DNA of 64,000 bases from Pelagibacteraceae bacterium AG-390-O04 (GTDB taxonomy: Bacteria > Pseudomonadota > Alphaproteobacteria > Pelagibacterales > Pelagibacteraceae): contig QCHE01000001.1 of assembly GCA_003278065.1 (NCBI GenBank), forward strand, positions 98,752-162,751. Direction: 5' to 3'. The translations under genes were made by a program, and so were the position numbers. Positions 9,171-17,507 of the stretch are shown piece after piece (positions within the stretch are counted from its first letter, which is position 1; each line of letters opens with the position of its first letter). The notes under the pieces were generated by a model. It had not been told where the DNA came from. It was given only the letters and a program-made list of their open reading frames with translations, and did not search any database.

Positions 9171-12041
9171 TTATGCTGCGTCTTCTTTGAATTCATCCAT
9201 ACTTGGACATGTGCAAAAAATATTCTTATCCCCATATACATTATCTACTCTTGCAACTGGAGGCCAGAATTTATTAGCTCTTAAAAATTTAGCAGGGTAA
9301 GCCGCCTCTTCTCGAGAATATTTATGTGTCCAATCATCAGAAGCTAATTCAGTATCTGTGTGAGGAGCATTCTTTATTGGATTGTCAACTTTATCAAACT
9401 TACCAGATTTTATTTGATCTATTTCTTGTTTTATTTTTATCAAAGTATCACAAAATCTATCAAGTTCAGGCAAACTCTCACTTTCTGTAGGTTCAATCAT
9501 CATAGTTCCAGCTACAGGCCAAGACATTGTTGGTGCATGAAAACCAAAATCAATTAACCTCTTGGCAATATCTTCCTCTGTAACCCCAGTTTCTGATTTA
9601 ATTGCTCTAATATCTATAATACATTCATGAGCAACATTACCTTTTGAACCTTTATATAAAATTGGAAAATGATCTTTAAGTCTACTAGCAATATAGTTAG
9701 CATTGAGTATAGCAACTTGAGTAGCAAGTTTTACTCCTTCAGACCCCATCATTTTAATATACATCCAAGAAATTGACAGAATACTTGAACTTCCCCAAGG
9801 TGCTGCTGAAACTGCACCTATTCCAGATGCAGGTCCACAATCTTTAACAACTGGATGATTGGGCAAATAAACTTGTAAATGTCTTTTACATGCAATAGGT
9901 CCCATTCCAGGCCCTCCTCCACCATGTGGAATACAGAATGTTTTATGTAAGTTTATATGACAAACATCTGGACCAAAATTTCCAGGTTTTGCAATACCAA
10001 CAAGTGCATTTAAGTTTGCTCCGTCCATGTAAACTTGGCCTCCATGTTTATGAATTAAATCACAGATATCTGATATTTTTTCTTCAAATACACCATGTGT
10101 AGATGGATATGTAACCATTAAAGCCCCAAGATTTTCAGAATGAATTTCTGATTTTTTCTTTAAATCTTCAAAATCAACGTTTCCATCTTTATCACAATCA
10201 ACTACCACAACTTTCATTCCAGCCATCTGAGCACTTGCTGGATTAGTTCCATGTGCTGAGCTTGGTATTAAACATATATTTCTATTTTTATCACCTCTAT
10301 CTAAATGATATTTTCTAATTACCATTAATCCTGCATATTCGCCTTGAGCCCCTGCATTGGGCTGAAGTGAAACTCCTGAAAAACCAGTAATTGATCTCAG
10401 CCAATTTTTAAGATCTGTAAACAATGTTCTGTATCCTTCCATCTGCTCAATGGGCACGAATGGATGAGGCTCAGCTAATTCTCTCCATGAAATAGGTATC
10501 ATCTCTGCCGTAGCATTTAGTTTCATAGTGCATGAGCCTAGTGCAATCATGGTTCTGTTAAGAGCTATATCCTTATCCTCTAACCTTTTAAGATATCTAA
10601 GCATTTCTGTCTCTGAACGATACAAATTAAAAACTGGGTGCTCTAAATATTTTGAAGTTCTTAGTAAACTTTTAGGAAGATTAGGTAAACTAACTGTAGG
10701 ATCCTCTTTTTTGATTGATTCTGCTGCATTAAAAATTTTTAATAGTTGATTTACTCTATAAACATTTTTTTTCTCATCAAAAGAAACTGCAAGCATTTCT
10801 GAATTTACTTTTCTAATATTAACTTTTTGAACTAAAGCATTTTTGAAAATTTGATCAGTCTTTTCTTTAGTAATAATTGTTACAGTATCAAAAAAATAAT
10901 CTGAATATAGTTCGTATCCAGATTGTTTTATTTTATCAGCAAAATTTTTTGCTAATTGAGAAACTCTTTCAGAAATATTTTTAATTCCTTCAGGACCATG
11001 ATAAATAGCATATGCTGCTGACACTATTGCTAATAAAGCTTGGGCAGTACAAATATTACTTGTGGCTTTGTCTCGTCTAATGTGCTGCTCTCTAGTCTGT
11101 AGCGATAACCTGTAAGCCTTATTTCCATGTCTATCTACTGAAACACCAACTATTCTACCTGGCATAGATCTTTTATACTCGTCTTTTGTTGCAAAAAATG
11201 CAGCATGCGGGCCACCATAACCCATTGGAATACCAAATCTTTGAGAACTACCAACTGCAATATCAGCCCCAAGCTCTCTAGGTGTTTTTAGCTTAGCAAG
11301 TGCAAGAAGATCACATGCTAAAATTACTTTACCATTTTTTTTATGAATCTTACTTATTGCCTCACTAGGATCTTTGATATCACCTAAAGTTCCAGGGTAC
11401 TGTAAAATTCCACAGACAATATCTTCTTTTAACTGCTCTAAAACTTTATCCTCATTTCCAACAAGAACTTTTAAACCCATAGGCTCTGCTCTAGTTTGTA
11501 TAACGTCAATTGTTTGCGGATGACAATTTTCTGAAACGAAAACTAAATTACTATCACTTTTATTTAGTCTGTGACTTAAACCCATAGCCTCTGCTGCTGC
11601 TGTACCCTCGTCTAGTAAAGATGCGTTTGCAATATCCATTCCTGTAAAATCAACAATCATTTGTTGAAAGTTTAACAACATTTCCAATCTTCCTTGTGCT
11701 ACCTCTGGCTGATAAGGTGTGTAGGAAGTATACCAACCTGGATTTTCTAATATATTTCTTAAAATTACATGAGGGGTATACGTTCCATAATAACCCATAC
11801 CAATAAAATTTGAATAAATTTGATTTTTTTTGAAAATTGCTTTTAATTTTCTTAATGCTTCATACTCTGAATTAGACTCTCCAATATTTAGTTCACCTTT
11901 AAACTGTATTTTTTCTGGAACTGTATTGTCTATTAAATCGTCCAGTGATTTATAATTCAATTTTTTTAACATTTTTGATTGATCTTCTTCAGAAGGACCA
12001 ATATGTCTTTTTAAAAAATCTTTTTGTGAGTTGTGTAACAT
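9171..12041 (-). CDS. gcvP: Glycine dehydrogenase (decarboxylating), glycine cleavage P protein
   Basis: This is the pyridoxal-phosphate P protein of the glycine cleavage system, which decarboxylates glycine and passes the aminomethyl group to lipoylated GcvH. At 956 residues it is the single-chain form. The PLP lysine lies in INLHKTFCIPHGGGGPGMGP near residue 700. Other blocks seen are FIGMGYYGTYTPHVILRN, TPYQPEVAQGRLE and LNATAEMIPISWRE. Its ATG overlaps the gcvH stop (TAATG), preceded by an AAAGGAGA ribosome-binding site inside gcvH. It is the last gene of gcvT-gcvH-gcvP, which is governed by the glycine riboswitch upstream of gcvT. Confidence 0.97.
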   Translation of the reverse strand: MLHNSQKDFLKRHIGPSEEDQSKMLKKLNYKSLDDLIDNTVPEKIQFKGELNIGESNSEYEALRKLKAIFKKNQIYSNFIGMGYYGTYTPHVILRNILENPGWYTSYTPYQPEVAQGRLEMLLNFQQMIVDFTGMDIANASLLDEGTAAAEAMGLSHRLNKSDSNLVFVSENCHPQTIDVIQTRAEPMGLKVLVGNEDKVLEQLKEDIVCGILQYPGTLGDIKDPSEAISKIHKKNGKVILACDLLALAKLKTPRELGADIAVGSSQRFGIPMGYGGPHAAFFATKDEYKRSMPGRIVGVSVDRHGNKAYRLSLQTREQHIRRDKATSNICTAQALLAIVSAAYAIYHGPEGIKNISERVSQLAKNFADKIKQSGYELYSDYFFDTVTIITKEKTDQIFKNALVQKVNIRKVNSEMLAVSFDEKKNVYRVNQLLKIFNAAESIKKEDPTVSLPNLPKSLLRTSKYLEHPVFNLYRSETEMLRYLKRLEDKDIALNRTMIALGSCTMKLNATAEMIPISWRELAEPHPFVPIEQMEGYRTLFTDLKNWLRSITGFSGVSLQPNAGAQGEYAGLMVIRKYHLDRGDKNRNICLIPSSAHGTNPASAQMAGMKVVVVDCDKDGNVDFEDLKKKSEIHSENLGALMVTYPSTHGVFEEKISDICDLIHKHGGQVYMDGANLNALVGIAKPGNFGPDVCHINLHKTFCIPHGGGGPGMGPIACKRHLQVYLPNHPVVKDCGPASGIGAVSAAPWGSSSILSISWMYIKMMGSEGVKLATQVAILNANYIASRLKDHFPILYKGSKGNVAHECIIDIRAIKSETGVTEEDIAKRLIDFGFHAPTMSWPVAGTMMIEPTESESLPELDRFCDTLIKIKQEIDQIKSGKFDKVDNPIKNAPHTDTELASDDWTHKYSREEAAYPAKFLRANKFWPPVARVDNVYGDKNIFCTCPSMDEFKEDAA

Positions 12042-12421
12042 TATGATGAGCTCTCCTTTGCAAATTTATCGTAATCTTCCTTATTCATTAAAGTATCCAT
12101 TTCTGATTTATCCTTTACTTTAAGTTTAAAAAACCAAGCGCTACTCTCAGGATCTTGATTTATTTTTGATGGATCATCAACGATTGTTTGATTTATATCT
12201 ACTACCTCACCACTTATCGGTGTATAAACATCACTTGCAGCTTTTGTGGACTCTACAACTCCTGCAGTTCCATCCTTTTCTACATTTGAGCCTTTTTCTG
12301 GAAGCTCTGCAAAAACTATATCACCTAATAATTCAGTTGCATGTTTTGTAATACCTACTGTTGCCACATCTCCATCTATTTTAATCCATTCATGTTCTTT
12401 TGAATATTTAACTTCGCTCAT
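12041..12421 (-). CDS. gcvH: Glycine cleavage system H protein
   Basis: This small lipoyl carrier protein shuttles the aminomethyl group between the P and T proteins and its reduced lipoate to dihydrolipoamide dehydrogenase. The lipoylated lysine is K60 in [15 protein letters not shown]. The opening [21 protein letters not shown] and [18 protein letters not shown] are standard. At 126 residues it is normal length. The start codon overlaps the gcvT stop as ATGA and its own stop overlaps the gcvP start, so all three cistrons are coupled. Confidence 0.97.
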   Translation of the reverse strand: MSEVKYSKEHEWIKIDGDVATVGITKHATELLGDIVFAELPEKGSNVEKDGTAGVVESTKAASDVYTPISGEVVDINQTIVDDPSKINQDPESSAWFFKLKVKDKSEMDTLMNKEDYDKFAKESSS

Positions 12422-13524
12422 TTATTTACTCCTTTCACATAGTTTTTTTTATAAAAAGGTAATCCGCATATATTTGCAGGATACTTCTTTCCTCTTACTT
12501 CCAAAAATATTTTTGTATCCTTCTTTGAAAATTCATTCTCTACATAACCCATAGCAACAGGGCCATTAACACTTGGGCCAAATGTTCCACTCGTAATTTC
12601 ACCAATGTGTGAATCTGATTGATTAAATATTTTTGTTTTTTCTCTTGCTATTATTCTTCCTTCTGGCTTTATCCCTACTCTAATTTTACTTACACCATCA
12701 TTTAGCTGTTTTGAAATTTTATTAAATCCAATAAAATTACCTTTAGAAACTCTGTCTTTAGAAATAGCCCATTTTAAATTTGCCTCAACAGGAGTTTTAT
12801 CTTTATCTAGTTCATGACCATACAAACATAAGCCTGCTTCCAATCTTAAAGTGTCTCTAGCTCCTAAACCAATTAGTTTTGCGCCCTTATCTATCAATTC
12901 TTTTGTAAATTTTTCGGACAATTCGTTTAATATAGATACTTCAAATCCATCTTCTCCTGTATAACCTGATCGTGTAATATAAACTTTTTGATCATGAAAA
13001 GAGAACCAATTTCCAGACATAAAGTTGAGATTTGCAACCCCATAAATAATATTATTCAGTATCTTTACTGATTTTGGTCCTTGAATAGCAATTAAAGATC
13101 TTTTTTCATCTAATAGCATCTCATATTTATCATTTAATAATTTACTCAAAATTTTAAAATCATTTTCTTTGCATGCTGCATTTAAAATTATTAAAAAACC
13201 TTTTTCTAATTTAGTAACAATTAAATCATCATAAATTCCTGCATCATCATTCATTAAAAAACTATATTTAGAATGGTTGATTTTTAAATTTTTTAAATCT
13301 AATGGAAAAATTTTTTCTAAATCCTCAGTTAAATTATTATCTCCATATATAAATAATTGACCCATGTGTGAAACATCAAAAATACCAGAGTGCGTCCTTG
13401 TAAATTTGTGCTCTTCAACAATACCTTCCGCATATTGAATTGGCATTTGATAACCTGCAAACTCAACAAATTTCGCGTTATTATTTTGATGTAATTTGTA
13501 TAAAGGTGTTTTTTTTATTTCCAT
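12418..13524 (-). CDS. gcvT: Glycine cleavage system T protein (aminomethyltransferase)
   Basis: This 368-residue tetrahydrofolate-dependent aminomethyltransferase releases ammonia and forms 5,10-methylene-THF. Family blocks include [64 protein letters not shown] and the C-terminal [20 protein letters not shown]. It is the first gene of the gcv operon. The ATG lies one base beyond the 3' strand of the P1 helix of the second glycine aptamer, so initiation is probably directly affected by riboswitch folding. No strong Shine-Dalgarno is present apart from a GA-rich run that is part of that helix. Confidence 0.97.
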   Translation of the reverse strand: MEIKKTPLYKLHQNNNAKFVEFAGYQMPIQYAEGIVEEHKFTRTHSGIFDVSHMGQLFIYGDNNLTEDLEKIFPLDLKNLKINHSKYSFLMNDDAGIYDDLIVTKLEKGFLIILNAACKENDFKILSKLLNDKYEMLLDEKRSLIAIQGPKSVKILNNIIYGVANLNFMSGNWFSFHDQKVYITRSGYTGEDGFEVSILNELSEKFTKELIDKGAKLIGLGARDTLRLEAGLCLYGHELDKDKTPVEANLKWAISKDRVSKGNFIGFNKISKQLNDGVSKIRVGIKPEGRIIAREKTKIFNQSDSHIGEITSGTFGPSVNGPVAMGYVENEFSKKDTKIFLEVRGKKYPANICGLPFYKKNYVKGVNK

Positions 13525-13525
13525 A

Positions 13526-13687
13526 TTAACTCTTTTTACCCATCTGTATATTTGCCTGAGAGTATTACTCCTTCGGCGAGAATTAAATCTCTTTCCAGAG
13601 TTAATATGTTACGGTCCTTTTTGCCTGAGAGATTCCTGGGTGGTTGCTCCTTCGGCGCTACGATCTTCTGTAGTCTCTCCCGTAAAA
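13526..13687 (-). promoter_or_regulatory. Tandem glycine riboswitch upstream of gcvT
   Basis: Read on the minus strand, the leader carries two copies of the glycine-aptamer core, each with GCCGAAGGAG followed by CTCTCAGGCAAA. Aptamer 1 is closed by pairing between 13680-13685 (UUACGG) and 13609-13614 (CCGUAA). Aptamer 2 is closed by a perfect 8-bp helix between 13597-13604 (UUAACUCU) and 13526-13533 (AGAGUUAA). The second helix ends one base before the gcvT ATG. Glycine riboswitches upstream of gcvT are established in many bacteria, including SAR11. The placement suggests control at translation initiation, since there is no separate terminator stem. Confidence 0.95.
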
Positions 13688-13689
13688 CC

Positions 13690-13718
13690 ATAATCTAACA
13701 ACTGAGGGAGGATGTCAA
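13690..13718 (-). promoter_or_regulatory. Probable sigma-70 promoter of the gcv operon
   Basis: On the minus strand there is a consensus -35 TTGACA (13713-13718), a 17-bp spacer and a -10 GATTAT (13690-13695, 4/6 to TATAAT). The predicted transcription start falls about 13683, right at the 5' strand of riboswitch helix P1, so almost no RNA precedes the aptamer. The TGA stop of the upstream EamA gene lies inside the -35 box, so the promoter overlaps the end of that gene. Start-site mapping has not been seen; this rests on sequence and position. Confidence 0.75.
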
Positions 13719-14593
13719 TGAGAAATAATTTTTTTATCTTTTTTCAAAAGTGTATAAAACTGCATTAAAACAGCAAAAAGAATTATAGCTCCTCCAATTA
13801 AACTAAATATTGAAGGTCGTTCGCTTACAAATAAAAAAGCCCACATAGGTCCGAGAACAGATTCGGAGAGCATTATTATACCAACCATAGCTGAAGGTGT
13901 TGTTCTTGCACCAATTGTTATAAATATAAAGCCAAATCCAATTTGAAAGAATCCTGCCAAGAATCCTAAAAATATATCATGATAAGAAATCATAATTTGA
14001 TTAGAAAGAAAATATCCAATTAAACAACAGAAAATACCTGCTATAAATTGAGCTGGAACCATATCAATAGACGGGTACTTTCTTACGATTATTATCAATA
14101 CCGCAAAAGATATCGGCATTGAAAATGCTGCTAAATTTCCTGTAAGCTCTCCTGGTGACAAAGAATTTCCAACCATAATCAAAACTCCTACAACAGCTAG
14201 GGTAATTGAAATTAATGTAATCAAAGAAATTTTTTCCTTTAAAAAAAAATATCCAAAAATTGCTAGAAATAAAATTTGTAATGAGATGATAAAGTTAGTA
14301 TTGGCGACTGTTGTACTATACATTGCAACTACATATCCACAGAAACCTAAAGATAAAATTGCACCAGCTATAAATCCAGGAAAACCTGATAAATAAAATG
14401 AGTTAAATATTTTTTTTTTATAAGTTATCAATAAAAATACTAAGACAGTGAGAGAAAAAAATATAGATCTCCAAAATAAAATTTGCCATAATGTGGCACC
14501 CTCAAAAGATTTTACAATTAAACCACCAAAACTTAAACTTACTGCTCCCAAAAAAACTAAAAAAGGGCCAGGTAAATTTTTAATTAAATTCAT
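13715..14593 (-). CDS. EamA/DMT superfamily transporter
   Basis: This 292-residue membrane protein has about ten hydrophobic segments arranged as two EamA repeats. The first includes GAVSLSFGGLIVKSFEGATLWQILFWRS, and the second ends with SESVLGPMWAFLFVSERPS near residue 255. The DMT family covers metabolite exporters and some importers. Its ATG overlaps the last base of the pxpC frame, so it is coupled to the 5-oxoprolinase genes. Transport of 5-oxoproline or a related amino acid is therefore possible, but this is inference from context. The stop lies within the gcv promoter. Confidence 0.85.
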   Translation of the reverse strand: MNLIKNLPGPFLVFLGAVSLSFGGLIVKSFEGATLWQILFWRSIFFSLTVLVFLLITYKKKIFNSFYLSGFPGFIAGAILSLGFCGYVVAMYSTTVANTNFIISLQILFLAIFGYFFLKEKISLITLISITLAVVGVLIMVGNSLSPGELTGNLAAFSMPISFAVLIIIVRKYPSIDMVPAQFIAGIFCCLIGYFLSNQIMISYHDIFLGFLAGFFQIGFGFIFITIGARTTPSAMVGIIMLSESVLGPMWAFLFVSERPSIFSLIGGAIILFAVLMQFYTLLKKDKKIISH

Positions 14594-15537
14594 TAAATTT
14601 GAGAAATTAAATTTTGTGTTTCCAAGTCATACAATTTAAATAATGTTTCTGCACTAGATAATTCAATTTCTTTAAATTTTATTTTTGATCCTGGTGTAAG
14701 TTGTACTAATTTGTCATAGTCTGCACTTATAACCACTCCTATTTTAGGGTATCCACCTATAGTTCCATGATCAGATAACATTATAATTGGATTTCCATCA
14801 GCTGGTACCTGAATTACACCTTTGATCAATCCCTCAGATTTAATGTTTGTATCAACTATATTTTCTATTTTAGGCCCCTCTAATCTCATTCCCATACGAT
14901 CTGATAGCTTTGAAACAATAAATTCTTTTTCAAAAAAAAATTTTTTACCCTCGTCTGAAAAATAATTAAAATTAGTTCCTTTAATTACTCTTATGTTTTC
15001 TATTTTAGTATTTATATAATCTAACTTGTTATTATTTAGATTTTCATTAATTTTTAAAATATTGATCTTTTGATTTACTTCAAATTTTTTTCCATTATTA
15101 GCACCTATATTTGCTTTAGTATTTATTGAACAACTCGACCATTGATATTTTAAATCTATTTGACCACCAATACCTAAATATCCATAAACAGATTTATTTG
15201 TAGAAATTATATCTATTTCATCTCCATTTTGGATATTAAATGTTTGATAACATTTACCGTCAATAATTATTTCATTTCTTTTAATCTTAAAATATACATC
15301 ACCAGTTATTGCAATATTAATTTTATCTCCATAGTATTTGAATAAAGGACCTTGGTAAGCAAACTCTATAACTGGTTGATCTAATTTATTTCCAACTAAT
15401 TTATTTACTAATAAAAAGTTTCTATTATCCATAGCACCACTAAATGGTATACCTATGTGGTAAAGGTTATTTCTGCCTTGATCTTGAAAAGTTGTATTGA
15501 TCCCTGCTCTAACAATTTCAAAATAATTTTTAGTCAT
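14593..15537 (-). CDS. pxpC: 5-oxoprolinase subunit C (biotin-dependent carboxyltransferase-like, KipA family)
   Basis: The 314-residue protein belongs to the PxpC/KipA/urea-amidolyase-associated family. It opens FEIVRAGINTTFQDQGR..LYHIGIPFSGAMD, a strong family signature, and carries SDRMGMRLEGP and GVIQVPADGNPIIMLSDHGT-like blocks further on. With PxpA and PxpB it hydrolyses 5-oxoproline to glutamate using ATP, salvaging a spontaneous damage product of glutamine and glutamate. It overlaps pxpB by 8 bp and is followed by a coupled EamA transporter. The central ~80 residues are rich in Asn, Lys and Ile, in keeping with the low-GC genome. Confidence 0.9.
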   Translation of the reverse strand: MTKNYFEIVRAGINTTFQDQGRNNLYHIGIPFSGAMDNRNFLLVNKLVGNKLDQPVIEFAYQGPLFKYYGDKINIAITGDVYFKIKRNEIIIDGKCYQTFNIQNGDEIDIISTNKSVYGYLGIGGQIDLKYQWSSCSINTKANIGANNGKKFEVNQKINILKINENLNNNKLDYINTKIENIRVIKGTNFNYFSDEGKKFFFEKEFIVSKLSDRMGMRLEGPKIENIVDTNIKSEGLIKGVIQVPADGNPIIMLSDHGTIGGYPKIGVVISADYDKLVQLTPGSKIKFKEIELSSAETLFKLYDLETQNLISQI

Positions 15538-16204
15538 TGTAATTATGATATTGATCTTCAGTAATTTCTTTAAAAGTAATTAAGTCTCCTGGATTAATCA
15601 GATTCGGATCTTTTTCTTTAGAGTTATCAAAAATATTTAATGGAGAATTTCCTATAATATTCCATCCTCCAGGACTTTCATAAGTATAAATATTTGCGAA
15701 TTGCTCAGTTAAACCAACAGATCCTTTTGGCACCTTAACTCTTGGTGTTTCAAGACGTTTTGCTCTCATATTGCTATCTAAATCTCCAAGGAACGGCATT
15801 CCTGCTATAAAGCCAGTCATGTAACAAAAAAATTCCTTATTAAAAAAATTTCTATAAATATTTTCACGACTTATACTTAAAATTCTTTCTAATCTCTTTA
15901 TATCCAATGAAAACTTCTCTTGCGTACAAACTGGAATTTCAACTTTTTTATTTTTTAAATCTTTGATGTTAGTAACAGTTAAATTTTCAATAGTATTTTT
16001 AAGATCTTTAAAATTTGTTTTTTTTAAATCAAATGAAATTATGAGTTTATTATACGATGGGGTTAGATTATTTATCCCCTCTATATTTTCATTTTGAATA
16101 CTTTTAAAATATCTAATAACTTGTATATTTGTCTCCTTATTTACATCTCTGCCAAAATCACAATATAAAGCTGCGTCACCAAGATTTAATATATTTTTTA
16201 TCAT
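15530..16204 (-). CDS. pxpB: 5-oxoprolinase subunit B (KipI family)
   Basis: The 224-residue protein has the carboxyltransferase subdomain C/D fold of the PxpB/KipI family. Visible blocks are NLGDAALYCDFG at the N-terminus, NNLTPSYNKLIISFD, and the diagnostic C-terminal YMTGFIAGMPFLGDLD followed by TPRVKVPKGSVGLTEQFANIYTYESPGGWNIIG. It forms 5-oxoprolinase with PxpA and PxpC. It starts 21 bp from the divergent pxpA start used here, so both directions must share a very compact promoter region. The 3' end overlaps pxpC by 8 bp. Confidence 0.92.
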   Translation of the reverse strand: MIKNILNLGDAALYCDFGRDVNKETNIQVIRYFKSIQNENIEGINNLTPSYNKLIISFDLKKTNFKDLKNTIENLTVTNIKDLKNKKVEIPVCTQEKFSLDIKRLERILSISRENIYRNFFNKEFFCYMTGFIAGMPFLGDLDSNMRAKRLETPRVKVPKGSVGLTEQFANIYTYESPGGWNIIGNSPLNIFDNSKEKDPNLINPGDLITFKEITEDQYHNYND

Positions 16205-16225
16205 GCCATGTTATACTTAGAAATT

Positions 16226-17011
16226 ATGAGTATGGAAATTAATATAAATTGTGATTTAGGTGAAAAATCAAAACATCATTCAAATAAACATGATCCAGAT
16301 TTATTAGAAATCGTAAATTCAGCGAATGTTGCTTGTGGTTATCATGCAGGAGATGAAGAAACCATGAATCAAGTTATAAAAATTTCAAAAAAAAATGGTG
16401 TGAGTATTGGGGCTCATCCATCTTTTAATGATCCAGAAAATTTTGGAAGAGAAAGAATTAATTTAAATTCTTCTGAAATTACAAAACTTATTACAGATCA
16501 ATACGAAATCCTTCAAAAGATAGCATCAAAACATGGAGAAAATGTATCACACATGAAACCTCATGGTGCTTTAAATAATATGGCTTGTGAAGACATAGAA
16601 TTGGCTACAACTCTAGCACAAACAATAAAGGGGATAAATAAAGATTTGATATATTTAGTTCCAACTGGATCTAAAATGGAAGAGGCAGCTAAAAGGTTAG
16701 GTATGAAAATTGCTTGTGAAATATTTGCTGATAGAAATTATGAGGATGATGGAAATCTTGTATCAAGAAAAAAGCCACATGCTTTAATTACTGATCCTGA
16801 ACAAGCTCAAAAACATGTTTTAAAAATGGTAAAAACACAGTCACTTAATTGTCACAGTGGAAAACAAATACCTTGTGAAATAGATTCTGTATGTATACAT
16901 GGAGACAATATGAGTTCATTAGCTACTGCTAAGTCTATCAAAAATAACTTAATAGATAATGGGCTTAACTTAAAACCATTAAACAAAATGAAGAAATTTA
17001 GAAATGATTAA
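16226..17011 (+). CDS. pxpA: 5-oxoprolinase subunit A (LamB/YcsF family)
   Basis: The protein begins MSMEININCDLGE, matching the family opening ending in NxDLGE, and contains VNSANVACGYHAGDEETM, GAHPSFNDPENFGR, HMKPHGALNN and CIHGDN, all signature blocks of the TIM-barrel LamB/YcsF subunit. An in-frame ATG at 16208 would add six residues. I chose 16226 (16232 is also possible) because homologues begin within a few residues of the NxDLGE motif and a TATACT -10-like element lies at 16211-16216. Divergent from pxpB. The 3' end overlaps the TPR gene by 8 bp. Confidence 0.92.
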   Translation: MSMEININCDLGEKSKHHSNKHDPDLLEIVNSANVACGYHAGDEETMNQVIKISKKNGVSIGAHPSFNDPENFGRERINLNSSEITKLITDQYEILQKIASKHGENVSHMKPHGALNNMACEDIELATTLAQTIKGINKDLIYLVPTGSKMEEAAKRLGMKIACEIFADRNYEDDGNLVSRKKPHALITDPEQAQKHVLKMVKTQSLNCHSGKQIPCEIDSVCIHGDNMSSLATAKSIKNNLIDNGLNLKPLNKMKKFRND

Positions 17012-17507
17012 AAAATTATTTATCACAATTTTATTATCTGTAACTTTAATATCAAATTCTTACTCTGCAGGATCTAGTAGCAGCGGGGGTGAAAATGACG
17101 GCCAAAAAATTAAAACAAATTATGAAAAAGCTGTTAAATTAGTTAAATCAGCAAAAAAATTAGAAAAAAAAGGTAAAACAAAAAAAGCTGAAAAAAAATA
17201 TTTAAAGGCTCAAAAATTATTAATAGCTTCAAATAAATCAAAACCAAATAAACCTGACACATTAAATTACTTGGGTTTTACAACTAGAAAAACTGGTGAT
17301 TTTGAAAATGGTGAAAAATATTATCTTCAAGGTTTAGCTATTGATCCAAATCATATTGGTATTAATGAATATCTTGGAGAATTATATGTTGCGACTAACA
17401 GGCATAATCTTGCTGTTGAGAGACTAGAAGTATTAAAAAATTGTAATTGTGAAGAATATGATCAACTTAAAGCTATTATAGCTGGAGAAAAAGTTTCTAA
17501 ATACTAA
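17004..17507 (+). CDS. Exported tetratricopeptide-repeat protein
   Basis: The 167-residue protein starts with a signal peptide (MIKKLFITILLSVTLISNSYSA). It then has a Ser/Gly linker, a lysine-rich helical region (res ~35-70) and about two TPR units (LNYLGFTTRKTGDFENGEKYY and NEYLGELYVATNRHNLAVERL). A CNC motif sits near residue 147. It is probably periplasmic and involved in protein-protein contacts; no specific function can be assigned. It overlaps the pxpA stop by 8 bp, so it is likely co-translated, although a link to 5-oxoproline metabolism is not evident. Convergent with dctM, sharing the stop tetramer CTAA. Confidence 0.75.
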   Translation: MIKKLFITILLSVTLISNSYSAGSSSSGGENDGQKIKTNYEKAVKLVKSAKKLEKKGKTKKAEKKYLKAQKLLIASNKSKPNKPDTLNYLGFTTRKTGDFENGEKYYLQGLAIDPNHIGINEYLGELYVATNRHNLAVERLEVLKNCNCEEYDQLKAIIAGEKVSKY

